Positions 44,051-56,045 of a DNA stretch of 64,000 nucleotides are shown here, piece after piece (positions within the stretch are counted from its first letter, which is position 1; each line of letters opens with the position of its first letter). A program made the position numbers and the translations under genes. The DNA is taken from NCBI GenBank assembly GCA_051453625.1, contig JBOZIK010000001.1, positions 49,725,339-49,789,338 on the forward strand, written 5' to 3'. The notes beneath the pieces are model-generated. The model saw only the letters and a program-made list of their open reading frames with translations. It was not told where the DNA came from and ran no database searches. The stretch is from Welwitschia mirabilis. Lineage: Eukaryota; Gnetophyta; Gnetopsida; Welwitschiales.

Positions 44051-46787
44051 TACTTATGGCTTGAAGGTCATACTTACTCCTGTTTTAAAAGTTCATCAAA
44101 CATATAACAGGGAATATTCTACAAAAAAAAAAAAAAAAAAAAACTAAACTACTAAAGATAAAATATCAGAACTACAAAAATAAATAGCAGGAAAGATTGA
44201 AAATAACTTATGACCATCTTCCATATTTTTGAACCAATTTCTCCCAATGTCAAAAATGGTAGAATTTTGTTGCTCATTTGTTCATCAAGATGTGTTTTAC
44301 TCCATTAATTTCAATGGTTTTTTCTAAGGCTTCTTAGAAATGGTCTCCATTTTTGTCTAGGTGCTACTATAAGATCAAACACATGTGAACTTTTATTATT
44401 TCCTACTAGGTTACTCTTATCTAAATTTCCAAACTCAATAGTGATTTTTCTAGACTTTGAAGGTATTAATTTCATCATAATATGAATTAGCCTTAGTTTG
44501 TGAGGTGAGCTTAATCTCGATATCCTTTTTAGTATAGCTCTCTCAGGAAGAGGAGCCTAAAATGTTTAGGCATTTTTCTTCTTTTCCTTTTACAATGCAT
44601 GCTTTGGTCTTTTATCTTGAGCCAACCTTGCATTATGGGTGTCTTACTCCACTCTGATGTCTAGAGTTTCTTCCTTATCACTGTAATAACTACTTCGTCC
44701 CCTAAATTTTGATTCTTCTGTTTATCATGCCTCATTTAATCTTTTTGTTGGGCTTGCTCATTCTAATGGTGATGCACATTGTTAGTTATAGGAGTGGGAC
44801 TTTTCTTCTTTAACTCTGCTACCTTTTAATGATCTATAGGGATTTCTTATTCTCTTGGATTTTGCCTTTGTCTTACCTTCTCTTAGGCCTTTCCTGCCTT
44901 TCCTATCTTGGGAGTGCTGGCCCATGTTTAACCTTATTCTTATTGGCTAGAAAATTTGTAAATTAATCATTCCATACATCGCCTTTTACTCTTATTATTT
45001 CCTCTTAGCCCTAAGCTGGGGGCTTCCTCCTTGCTGCTTCTATAGTTTTAATAAATTTGATTAATATTTTCACTAAGATAAATGCATCCATTTCTTAAGA
45101 GGTAACAAAAAATTGAAATAAATCCCTCTTAACTTTTAGTGATTTCCATCCTAGATCATGTATGTATCAATGTATTATGCCACTAACTTTCAAGTCTCTT
45201 TCAGCTCTAATTTACAAATAAAGCCCTTTCTTATCCTTAATTCCACTTACTTAAAGAAGTGATATGCATTGTTAAAGCTTGAGATAATCAAGAAGAAACA
45301 TTCCCTTACTTCTTGAAGTCCTAGTGCTTGTGCTATCATTTGTTGCATTATTAGATGCCTCTTTCTACCAATTACTAATTTACCCTTAACAACTATTTTT
45401 TTATGGCAAAAGAGGAATTGCCATTTAGCTCCATTAATGGATCCCATCCTAATGCTTTAATCCTATTCCATAGCTATACTTTTTGATTGAATTTATCTTT
45501 NNNNNNNNNNNNNNNNNNNNNNNNNNNNNNNNNNNNNNNNNNNNNNNNNNNTTTAATGATCTATAGGGATTTATTATTCTCTTGAATTTTTCCTTCATCT
45601 TGCCTTCTCTTGGGCCTTTCTTATTCTGGAAGTGCTGACCCATGTTTAACTTTATTCTTATTGGCTAAAAAACTTGCACATTAATCATTCCATACATTGT
45701 CTTTTGCTCTTATTATTTTCTCTTATCCCTAAGTTGAGGGTGTTCTCCTTGTTGCTTCTATAGTCTTAATAAATTCAATTAATCTTTTCACTAATATTAA
45801 TGCCTCCATTTCTTAAGAGGCAACAAAAAAATTGAAATGAATCCCTCTTAACTTTGAGTAATTTCCATCCTAGATAATGTACCTGTCAGTGTCTTTTACC
45901 ACCAACTTCCAAGTATCTTTGAGCTCTAATTTACAAATAAAGCCCTTTATTATTATTAATTCTACTCACTTAAAGAAGTGATCTGCATTGTTAAAGCTTG
46001 AGACAGTTAAGAAGAAACATTCCCTTGCTTCTTGAAGTCCTAGTTCTTGTGCTATCATTTGTTGCATTATTAGATGCCTCTTTCTACCAATTACTAGTTT
46101 ACCCATAACAACTGCTTTTTTATGGCAAAAGAGGAATTTCCCTTTAGATCCATTAATGGATTCCATATTAATGCTTCAATCTTATCCCATAGCTATAGTC
46201 TTTGATTGAATTTATCTTTTTTTTTTATGCATATTAAGGATGCCTACCATCTATTTTAGCACTAAAAAACTCATTAATTTCCTTCTGATTTTTGGAAGAA
46301 TGACACTTGCACTTGAGCTTATATTTTGAAAAACCTTCTAGTTATAAGCTAGCCAAAGAAATCATAGTATCATATCAATAATTTTTCTTGGTATGCAATA
46401 GATCTTCTCCTAATTTAATCCTCCATTAAATCCTTTCCATAACTCTTGGGTAAATAAGCATTTCTNNNNNNNNNNCCTCTAAGTATCCTATAATAATTTA
46501 TTTACCACATACCTTTTAAGTAATAAAGATTTAGCATTAATATGATGCCAATCTATTTTTTGGTGGTTGCTTCTCATGGATGGTTATTTTCTTTTTATGC
46601 AATCAATGGATCTATTTATGACTTCATTTCTTGAGTGAGGGAGGTTCACCCTACTTTATTAATCCTTCATTCCTAGATTTCTTATATTCTTTAATTCTAT
46701 TTTTGTTGGATTTATCTACTCTAGATTATTTTACTTCTTTTTATTAAGTACTGTGAATGACTAAAAAGGAATGTCATCCTTCTAATT
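44051..46787 (-). pseudogene. Unidentified minus-strand element, assembled in two versions
   Basis: 44825-45500 and 45552-46220 are two versions around a 51 N gap. Each carries a 66-codon minus-strand frame (45247-45447 and 45966-46166), about 83% identical at protein level by my count. The shared core is 'LVIGRKRHLIMQQMIAQ.LG' and 'RECFFL..SSFNNA.HFF'. Downstream in the same direction comes a Lys/Pro-rich region with broken frames. The pattern '..F-SSF--A---F' followed by 'ICKLELKET' loosely resembles a DUF4283-like ORF1 of a LINE or a gag, so a retroelement RNA-binding protein is likely but unproven. A 21-A tract lies at 44123-44143. No family is recognised with confidence. Confidence 0.35.
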
Positions 46788-47521
46788 NNNNNNNNNNNNN
46801 NNNNNNNNNNNNNNNNNNNNNNNNNNNNNNNNNNNNNNNNNNNNNNNNNNNNNNNNNNNNNNNNNNNNNNNNNNNNNNNNNNNNNNNNNNNNNNNNNNNN
46901 NNNNNNNNNNNNNNNNNNNNNNNNNNNNNNNNNNNNNNNNNNNNNNNNNNNNNNNNNNNNNNNNNNNNNNNNNNNNNNNNNNNNNNNNNNNNNNNNNNNN
47001 NNNNNNNNNNNNNNNNNNNNNNNNNNNNNNNNNNNNNNNNNNNNNNNNNNNNNNNNNNNNNNNNNNNNNNNNNNNNNNNNNNNNNNNNNNNNNNNNNNNN
47101 NNNNNNNNNNNNNNNNNNNNNNNNNNNNNNNNNNNNNNNNNNNNNNNNNNNNNNNNNNNNNNNNNNNNNNNNNNNNNNNNNNNNNNNNNNNNNNNNNNNN
47201 NNNNNNNNNNNNNNNNNNNNNNNNNNNNNNNNNNNNNNNNNNNNNNNNNNNNNNNNNNNNNNNNNNNNNNNNNNNNNNNNNNNNNNNNNNNNNNNNNNNN
47301 NNNNNNNNNNNNNNNNNNNNNNNNNNNNNNNNNNNNNNNNNNNNNNNNNNNNNNNNNNNNNNNNNNNNNNNNNNNNNNNNNNNNNNNNNNNNNNNNNNNN
47401 NNNNNNNNNNNNNNNNNNNNNNNNNNNNNNNNNNNNNNNNNNNNNNNNNNNNNNNNNNNNNNNNNNNNNNNNNNNNNNNNNNNNNNNNNNNNNNNNNNNN
47501 NNNNNNNNNNNNNNNNNNNNN

Positions 47522-48657
47522 TGTATTTTCTTTTTAGAAGGCTGATCTAGGGGGGTTTTACCTCTCACTTTGATGTTTCTTGTCAAGTTGAATTTCACTA
47601 TAAAGATGTTGTCTTTGATGTCTTAAATGTTTCAATCCCCTAACTCTATGGGTTTGGCTATTTCTTCCTAAGATGTTGCATGTATTTTGAACCCTCATTT
47701 ATCTTCATTCTTAATAAAAATTTCTTATCATCTTATATAGTATATATTTTACCTTTTATGGAAGGACCCTAATTAAAGCATTAGAGTTGGATATGGTAGA
47801 AATAATTAAGTTGACTAATGCAATCCTTTTCTTATTAGATTAAAAGATCATATCCTAGCTTGACTTTTTGTGTTTATTTTGAATGATATTTTTTTAAATG
47901 TTTTAGTATTATTTAGAAGTAGATTAGTGAATAGTATATTGTATTTTGCATGTAATTAAATTGAAGATTTAATATCTTTCTATTATCTTCTGTTTTGCAT
48001 GGAACTTGTATATGTAAAAGTTATGCAAAGTTTATCCAAAAGTAGTTTTACTATAGACACATAATAAATAGTGATTATCTATGAATTTAGACCATTTTGT
48101 TTATTAAATCCTATTAGTTTTGAGGGGATAATACCATGATGTAATCAATCTTAATCTATTGACGCTTCTTGGGTAACAGGAAATAAGAAGTTAATAAGAA
48201 TCCTTATTTTAAGAATTCATGATCTTAATTCGTGTTCTGTTATTTTTATGATGCTTTATTCATACTCTGTTCTATTCTGTTTTTCTAGTAAGTTCTTGAA
48301 TTCAAAGAATCAAGTATCTAGATTTCATTAAAGCTAATCATAGTAACTCAATGAAATTTATATTTTTGTTTAATTAATGCACTTCATTATTGGTAACTTT
48401 ATAGGTTTTCATCTATTCATTTATTTGCAATGAAGTAATACTGGTATAGTAGTCTTTGTTATAGTAGGAAATCTGCATTACTGTTAGTTTAGTAATTATT
48501 TAACTTAGGATTAAGAGTTTAAAGAGGAGTTCAAACTTAATATTTTCATGCTAAAGTTTTCATGTTGTAAATGGCGTACATATCTTTATGAGGAACATCT
48601 TAACCATGTTACATTTGTAGGAAGAACAACTAGGAATTACAAGAAACACCTTAATAT
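47522..48657 (+). repeat. LTR of gypsy element E, version 1
   Basis: Runs from the 734 N gap to the PBS at 48658 and matches 49412-50550 throughout ('ctaggggggttttacctc', 'ggtttggctattt', 'aatctattga[c/c].cttcttgggtaa', 'tttatgaggaacatcttaac'). The left edge is hidden by the gap. The identity to version 2 is high but with indels. Confidence 0.5.
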
Positions 48658-48679
48658 TTTAGCACCATTGTTGGGGATG
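48658..48679 (+). promoter_or_regulatory. Primer-binding site, Asp-tRNA/Athila type, version 1
   Basis: 'ttagcaccattgttggggat' matches the plant gypsy PBS core TGGCGCCGTTGCCGGGGA except at five positions, every one a G-to-A or C-to-T change. It primes minus-strand DNA synthesis in intact elements. It fixes the LTR end just before 48658. Confidence 0.65.
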
Positions 48680-49183
48680 TGTTAACATTATTAGATAAAT
48701 TTATAGGTGAAAATTTTATGTAAATTTGTAAGAGTTATAAATTTTTGTAAAAAAAACACTGAAATATGAAAAAGAAAATTAAAGGATGTGAATAGCTAAT
48801 TCAGGAAAACATTTACCAAGGACTCTTTTCTTATGAAGAGTGTGAGGATACTATGTAGTCCTTATCTAACCCTTCCAAGATTGTGCTTTCATATTTTCTA
48901 GTTTCTAATATAAAAAGATAAGAAAAAGGATCTCCATCTAAAACAAGTAGAATTCGTTCAGTTATTCACCCAAGTGTGAATTCTATTGGTAAAGAATAGG
49001 CCAAAGAAAACATCTAACATCTAGAAACCTTGCATTTGAAGCCTTTAACTAATCAAGGAAAGAAGGATAAGTAAGTTGGAATTNNNNNNNNNNNNNNNNN
49101 NNNNNNNNNNNNNNNNNNNNNNNNNNNNNNNNNNNNNNNNNNNNNNNNNNNNNNNNNNNNNNNNNNNNNNNNNNNNNNNNNNN

Positions 49184-50550
49184 ATGCAAACCAAGAGGGT
49201 CTATGGTTAAGTAATAATTGTGCTTTCTAATTATTTTAAATCTTATAATGTGTTAATAGAATCTAAATAGGATTGATCCTAGGTTCCATTGTGCATGATA
49301 GTTAATAGCTATATAAAAAAAATATTATGGTTAATTAGGGTAATTAAAGTTGGGTTGTTACACAGCGCCTTTCAAAAGGGGAACTCCTCTCACTTCATCT
49401 GCCATCCCTTGTATTTCTTTTTAGAAGTCTAATCTAGGGGGGTTTTACCTCGCACTTTAATTTTTCTTATCAAGTTAAATTTGACTATGAAGATGTTGTC
49501 TTTAATGTCTTAAATGTTTCAATCCCTTAACTTTATGGGTTTGGCTATTTTCCTAAGATGTTGCATGTATTTTGGACCCTCATTTATCTTCATTTCAAAT
49601 AAAATTCCTTATCATCTTGTATAATATATCTTTTACCTTGTACAAAAGAACCCTAATTAAAGAATTATACTTGGATATGGTAGAAATAATCGAGTTGACT
49701 AATGCAATCCTTTTCTTATTAGATAGAAAGATCATATCCTAGCTTGAGTTTTTATGTTTATTTTGCATGTAATCATGTTATGTTTCTTAAATGTTTTAGT
49801 ATTATTTAAAAGTAGATTAGTGAATAATCTATTGTATTTTACATGTAGTTAAATTGAAGATTTGATGTCTTTCTATTATCTTCTATTTTGCATGGGACTT
49901 GTACATGTAAAAGTTATCAAAAGTTTATCCAAAAGTAGTTTTACTATAGACACATGATAGACAATGATTAGCTATGAATTTAGACCATTTTGTTTATTAG
50001 AGCCTAGCAATTTTGAGGGGATAGAACCATGATGGAATCAATCTTAATCTATTGACACTTCTTGGGTAATAGGAAATAAGTAGTTAACAAGAACCCTCAT
50101 TTTAAGAATTCATGATCTTAATTTCTGTTCTGTTATTTTTATGATGCTTTATCCTTACTCTGTTTTATTTTGTTTTTCTAGCAAGGTATTGAATTCAAAG
50201 AAGCAAGTATCTAGATTTCATTAAATCTAATCAGAGTTACTCAATGAAATTTATATTTTTATTCAATTAATGCACTTTATTATTGATAACTTTATAGGTT
50301 TTCATCTATTCATTTATTTGCAATGAAGTAAGACTAGTACTACAATCTCTGTTATAGTATGAAATATGCATTACTATTAGTTTAGTAATTATTTAACTTA
50401 GGATTAAGAGTTTAAAGAGAAGTTAGAACTTAATATTTTCATGCTAAAGTTTTCATGTTGTAAATGATGTACATATCTTTATGAGGAACATCTTAACCGT
50501 GTTACATTTGTATGAAGAACAACTGGGAATTACAAGAAAAGCCTTAATAT
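49184..50550 (+). repeat. LTR of gypsy element E, version 2, with left flank
   Basis: 49412-50550 is the second version of the LTR. The left part, 49184-49406, is not represented in version 1, where a gap intervenes. It includes 'gttgggttgttacacagcgc', and a possible LTR start is 'tgttacac' at 49355, giving an LTR of about 1.2 kb. No second LTR was found 3' of the pol genes inside this window. Confidence 0.45.
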
Positions 50551-50572
50551 TTTAGCACCATTATTGGGGAGG
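50551..50572 (+). promoter_or_regulatory. Primer-binding site, Asp-tRNA/Athila type, version 2
   Basis: 'ttagcaccattattgggga' has the same transition-type changes as version 1 plus one further G-to-A, and lies at the equivalent place. Confidence 0.6.
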
Positions 50573-50649
50573 TGTTAACATTCTTAGATAAATTGATAGG
50601 TGAAAATTCTATATAAATTTGTAGGAGTTATAAAATTTTGTATAGGAAA

Positions 50650-51710
50650 CATTGAAAGATGAAAAAGAAAAATAAAGGATATTAATAGCTAATTTAGAAA
50701 AACATTCAGCAAGGACTCTTTTTTTATGAATAGTATAAGGATACTATGTAGTCCTCATCTAACCATTCCAAGATTATGCTTTTATATTTTCTAGTGTCTA
50801 ATAGAAAAAGATAGTAAAAAGGATCTTCATCTAAAACAAGTAGAATTTATTCAGTTGTTCACCTAAGTATGAATTCTATTAGTGAAGAATAGACCAAAGA
50901 AGACATCTAACATTTAGAAACCTTTTATTTGAAGCCTTTAACTAATTAAGAAAGGAAGGATAAGTAAGTTGGAATTTCAATAGTGATACATAACTAACAA
51001 AGGATGGCTACTATACAATCAATAATTTCCAAGACATTACATGAAGCCTTGCAAAATAGAGGTAGAGAATTTCATGACACTATTAATTTACTAGTGGAAG
51101 ATGATGTGGAGATTAAAAATATTTTTGCTATACCAAAATATTGAAGGAAGGAATAAGATATTCCTCTATAATTCGTAATACATTTGGAATTGTATCTCAA
51201 TACATTAGGTTAATCAACTACCCATCATTTGTTTTTTATTGTGTTTAAGATGGCTTTGACAAGGAATACTCATAACTAGTTTTGCAAGATGCCTTACCAT
51301 TTCATAGTGACTAGAGAGGAGATGAAGGATACTTTTCTTAATAGGTACCTTACTAATTCTAAGTTTTAAAATCTTTAAAAAAAATAATAGGGTTCAAATA
51401 ACACAAAGATGAAGATTATCTTGCTGCCTTTAAAAGATATTCATCTTATGTTACATGTTACCTTGTAAATGATATTGAAGATTAGAAGTTAGTGGCATAT
51501 GTTATGGAAGGATTGCAACCTCCAACTAGAAAAATGATTGATTTTTCTTATGGAGGTGATGTCATGAATTTACCTGTCAATCACTATTAGGTAAAATTAG
51601 AAAGTCTGCAAGAATAGAGTAAAACCTGGTAGACTAACAAGAATAATGTATCCAAATTGGGAAAGTAATTTAGATAAGCATGTAGTGTGGAAGTAGTTGA
51701 AGAGATGGCT
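50650..51710 (+). pseudogene. Gypsy element E gag, version 1
   Basis: Starts shortly after the PBS (an equivalent start is also present at 48765-49083) with 'SPSKTSR', 'LKPL' and 'DIPLQFVIHLELYLN'. It then shows the capsid motif 'MPYHFIVTREEMKDTFLNRY' (51288-51350; family 'LP--SI-TW-E----FL-RF'), then 'EGLQPPTRKMIDFSYGGDVM' (51500-51565) and 'NHY.VKLESLQE'. These follow retrotrans_gag order. Stops and a frameshift near 51370 break the frame. Gag builds the particle in the cytoplasm. Confidence 0.7.
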
Positions 51711-51810
51711 NNNNNNNNNNNNNNNNNNNNNNNNNNNNNNNNNNNNNNNNNNNNNNNNNNNNNNNNNNNNNNNNNNNNNNNNNNNNNNNNNNNNNNNNNN
51801 NNNNNNNNNN

Positions 51811-52440
51811 GTGGAAGATGATGTGGAGATTAAAAATATTTTTTCTCTACCAAAATATTCAAGGAAGAAATAAGATGTTCCTCTATAATTCTTAATATGT
51901 TTGGAATTGTATCTCCATACATTGGGTAAACCAACTATCCATTATTTTTTTTTATTGTGTTTAAGATGGCTTTGACAAAGAATACTCATAACTAGTTTTA
52001 CAAGCTGCCTTACCATTCTGTAGTAACTAGAGAGGAGATGGAGGCTACTTTTTTTAATAGGTACTTACTAATGCTAAGTTTTAAAACCTTAAAAAAATAA
52101 TAGAGTTCAGATAGAACAAAGATGAAGATTATCTTACTGCCTTTAAAAGACCTTCATCTTATATCACATGTTACCTTGTGAATGATATTGAACATTAGAA
52201 GTTAGTGGCATATGTTATGGAAGTACTACAACCTCCAACTAGAAAAATAATTGATTTTTCTTATAGAGGTGATGTCATGAATTTACCTATCAATCACTAT
52301 TGGGTAAAATTAGAAAGTCTGCAAGAATAGGGTAGAATCTGACAGACTAACAAGAATGATGTACCCACATTAGGAAAGCAATGTAGTTAAGCATGTAGTA
52401 TGGAAGTAATTGATGAGATGCCTAGAATAGTTTAGCCAGT
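51811..52440 (+). pseudogene. Gypsy element E gag, version 2
   Basis: Repeats 51095-51710 after a 100 N gap. Motifs are 'LPYHSVVTREEMEATFFNRY' (near 52000-52065), 'EDYLTAFKRPSSYITCYLVN' (near 52125-52185), 'LQPPTRKIIDFSYRGDVMNL' and 'NHYWVKLESLQE' (52290-52330). In version 2 the Trp is retained where version 1 has a stop, which makes it the better preserved copy at that site. Confidence 0.7.
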
Positions 52441-53800
52441 GTAAGAAACTTTAATATAAGTGATTTTTACTCTAAGAAAGATGACAACCACTTTGGCTAA
52501 AATCAAGAATGAAAAGAAACAAGTCTCATCTTCCAAGACTATAAAATTTGAAATTGAGGAATATTTATTATGTCAAGTAATTGATCAGAACATTGATTAG
52601 TATCTTGCCCTTCCATTTTGTCAAACTTTAGTTTTAGAATAAATATTTATTCTAAATCAAACTACCCCTAACTCTTCTCTCTAACCACCAAGATAATTTA
52701 TTAAAATAAATCAGAGTAGGTTTTAGAAGTCATTTGGATCATGATTTTATAGTAGTTAGAGTGTTGGTATTCCACTTACATAGTAGTGTGCAAATTAGGA
52801 TTATGTTATAGTTCCAAATGTTCCCTCTTTACCTTCAAACCAATCCATCCCTCGGGAAATGATGCAACACATATTTAAGACGTAATTTAGTAATCTTCAT
52901 ATTGTAGTTAACTAGATAAATAAAAATATGAATAAGCTAATAGTCTTAATGCAATAAACAATTTACTCTAATTCATGTGGACAAGAAGTCTTACCTTCCA
53001 ATTCACAGCCAAATCCATATCAAATACAGGACTTCAAGGTGATGACAAGAAGTTGAGTAGGAGTGGATACACCAAATAGAGATGAATTACATGTGGAAGA
53101 TCTAAATCATGGTTAAAATTTAGCTATATAATAACAGCAATAACAAGTAAAATATTAGCATATTCCTACTCAAATAGAATAACCTCCATTTGCAAAGTAA
53201 TTAAAAGGGAATGATGAAGATTCAAATTAATACCTTNNNNNNNNNNNNNNNNNNNNNNNNNNNNNNNNNNNNNNNNNNNNNNNNNNNNNNNNNNNNNNNN
53301 NNNNNNNNNNNNNNNNNNNNNNNNNNNNNNNNNNNNTTACATAGTAGTGTGCAAATTAGGATTATGTTATAGTTCCAAATTTGCCCTCTTTACCTTCAAA
53401 CCAACCCATCACTCTAGAAATGATGTAACACACATTCGAGATGTAATTTAGTAATCTTCATATTGCAGTTAACCAGAAATAAAAATTTTAATAAGCTAAT
53501 AGACTTGATGCAACAAAAAATTTACTCTAATTCATGTGGACAAGAAGCCTTACCTTCCAATTCACAGCCAAACCCATACCAAATATAGGACTTCAAGTTG
53601 ATGACAAGAAGTTGAGTAAGAATGGATGCACCAAATAGAGGTGAATCACATGTGAAGGATCTAAATCATGGTCAAAATTTAGCTACATAATAATAGCAAT
53701 AACAAGTAAAATATTAGCATATTCCTACTCAAATAGAATAACATCCCTTTACAAAGTAGTTAAAAAGGAATGATGAAGATTCAAATCAATACCTTAAATC
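52441..53800 (+). pseudogene. Gypsy element E gag-pol junction (zinc knuckle remnant), two versions
   Basis: Near 52560-52615 'LLCQVIDQNID' stop 'YLALPF' looks like a decayed CCHC knuckle ('C--C---GH----CPALP'). Near 52985-53095 come 'LPSNSQPNPYQIQDFKVMTR', a stop and 'VGVDTPN', matching 'LPS-T--NPK----AVTLRSGK', a hallmark between gag and protease in Athila-like elements. The second version is at 53337-53800 (with 'LPSNSQPNPYQI' near 53545-53585) after a 100 N gap. Confidence 0.65.
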
Positions 53801-54960
53801 CTTATTATAAGAAGCTAGAATTCCAATGCCCCTCTAGAGACTTTTCAATGATAATAAAAAGTATGAAAACATTTTCAAGGAGTTGGTCGAAAGGAATAAG
53901 AAAAGGAAGATGCTAAAAAGGATTTATTTAGCAGATTAACGATTTTTACAGCTCAGATAACAAAGTTCAGAAATATAAGGATCCAAGGGCTGCTATATTA
54001 ACAGTTAATTTGGAAGTTAATTTTTGGCTTCATTATTATTTATTTAACTTGGATGCTAGTGTGAACCTTATATTTGAACATATAATATAAGGTTGAAGTT
54101 GTAGGATAGACTAGAACCCATTAATGTTATGCTAGAAATGTCTAATGGATCATTAAAAGGAGGCACAGGAATAATGAAAAATTTAGTGGTTTAAGTGGAA
54201 AAAGGATATGACCCTATTGATTTCGTAGTTTATAAGCTTAATNNNNNNNNNNNNNNNNNNNNNNNNNNNNNNNNNNNNNNNNNNNNNNNNNNNNNNNNNN
54301 NNNNNNNNNNNNNNNNNNNNNNNNNNNNNNNNNNNNNNNNNNGACTTTTGAAAGATAATAAAAAGTATGAAAAAGTTTTCAAGGAGTTGGTCAACAGGAA
54401 TAAGAAAAGAAATCTTCTAAAAAGGATTTATTGAGAAGATTAACAATTTTTATAGCTCAGATAACAAAGTCCAGAAATATAAGGATCCAAGGGCTGCTAT
54501 ATTAACAGTTACTTTGGAAGGCGAATTTTTGCTTAATTATTGTTTAGTTAACTTGGATGCTAGTGTGAACCTTATATTTAAACATATAATGCAAGGTTGA
54601 AGTTGCAAGATAGACTAGAACCCATTAATGTTATGCTAGAAATGGCTAATGGATCATTAACAGGAGGCATAGGAATAATAAAAAATTTAGTGGTTCAAGT
54701 GGAAAAAGGATATTAACATATTGATTTTGTAGCTTATAAGTTTAATAGTAGTAATGGTTATCCTTTAGTTTTAGAATCAGCTTGATTAGCAATAGTAAAT
54801 GGAATAATCAACACAAGAAGTGATGTCATAACCTTACAATTTGGAAGTTATAAGCTGGATGTAAAAGTATATAATACTACTAAAAGACATACAAGTTTGG
54901 ATGATGAGGAATTAGATAGCATTAATAATGTAAGTTTGATAAATACATTTAACTTAATAT
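53801..54960 (+). pseudogene. Gypsy element E protease, two versions
   Basis: 'NLDASVNLIF' at about 54550-54580 (and near 54046) corresponds to the retropepsin active-site segment 'DLGASVNLMP'; the Gly is replaced by Asp. Following in frame are 'LQDRLEPINVMLEMANGSLT' and 'GG', 'IIKNLVVQVEKG', 'HIDFVAYKFN', and 'AIVNGIINTRSDVITLQFGS' (54797-54850), the flap and C-terminal wording typical of Athila-like proteases. Protease would cleave the Gag-Pol polyprotein. A 100 N gap lies at 54243-54342. Otherwise long in-frame stretches remain, so decay is modest here. Confidence 0.75.
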
Positions 54961-55480
54961 CATCTAAAACAACAAAGGAAATCACCCTAGTTTTATATTT
55001 TAATTACTCATCTTTATAGTTTACAGGCAATTTGTTATTAGTGGAATGATCCCTTACTTCATCTAATCCTTGTAATTTGAATGAGGATTTGGTGGGGTTT
55101 ACACCACATTTTAAGGAAGAAAAATTGATTAAGAGTCTAAGTAAATAAGAAAAGAAATTATCAAGGGAATACAACTATCTTCTAAGTGAGAACAGTCAAT
55201 TAATATCAATTGTCACAAATGAAAAAAGGCTATTGCAATCATTGCAACTTAAACCATTAGCCTCCAACCTAAAGTATGTTTTCTTGAATAAAGATGATAC
55301 TTAACCTCTAATTATTAGTTTATAATTAATATAATATCAAGAATAAAGTTTAATTCAACTTTTAAAAGGAAAGTTAAAGCCTTTACATGGACTCATAGTG
55401 ATCTTCTTGGAGTTTTACCACAATTGTGTATCATAAAATTTATTTAGATGCTAATATTAAACCTGTATGATAGCCATAAA
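54961..55480 (+). pseudogene. Gypsy element E protease-RT linker
   Basis: Acidic and basic linker-like reading with 'EDLVGFTPHFKEEKLIKSLS' (55080-55140) and 'LKPLPSNLKY'-like 'LKPLASNLKYVFL' (55248-55290). In Athila-type elements the latter lies just before RT ('LK-LP-HLKY-FL'). The 'VFLNKDDT' follows as expected. Confidence 0.65.
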
Positions 55481-56045
55481 GGAGTTTGCATCCAATCCAA
55501 AATAGGTAGTTAAAGATGAAATTATTAAATTACTTAATGTGAGTATCATTTATCCAATTACAAACAGCAAATGCATAAGTCCTATAACAGTTGTTCCTAA
55601 TCAAGATAATAAATGGTAAGTTTGTATTAATTTTTATAAGATAAATCAAGTGATAAAAAAAGATCACTTTTCATTACCATTTATTGATTAAGTTTTTAAC
55701 AAAATATAACATATAATTATTACTATTTATTGGATGGTTACAGTGGATATAATCAAATATAGATTGCTCTAGAAGATCAACATATAACCACATTCGCTTC
55801 CTCATTTGGTGTGTATGCATTTCAGCATATGCCTTTTGGATTGTCCAAAAACTCATGGATGATTTTTTAGTTTAGGGTTATTAATTTGATCAAACTTTGA
55901 GGAATTTAGAGATAGTTTTAGATAGATGTACAGAGAGTAGTCTCAAATAAAGTCAGAAAAAATCATTTTTTATGCTTACTAGAGGAGCAATATTGGGTCA
56001 TGTTATTTCTTATGATAGTATTAAAATGGATCCTTCTAAAATTTC
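55481..56045 (+). pseudogene. Gypsy element E reverse transcriptase, with internal deletion
   Basis: Motifs in order are 'VVKDEIIKLLNVSIIYPITN' (55508-55570), 'SPITVVPNQDNKW' then 'VCINFYKINQVIKKDHFSL' (55577-55675), 'PFID', 'LLDGYSGYNQI' (55726-55758), 'FASSFGVYAFQHMPFGLS' (55794-55848), then 'MDDFLV' (55854-55872) with 'FDQTLRNLEIVLDRC'. The catalytic M-D-D is present. However, the ~30 residues that normally lie between 'MPFGL' and 'DDF' (the NAPATFQ segment) are missing, and the frame changes there. RT copies element RNA to DNA; this one is dead. The wording is Athila-like Ty3/gypsy. Confidence 0.85.

Noticed and set aside
55674-55856. Minus-strand 60-codon frame
   Set aside because: Shadow of the plus-strand gypsy reverse transcriptase (LLDGYSGYNQ ... 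MPFGL).
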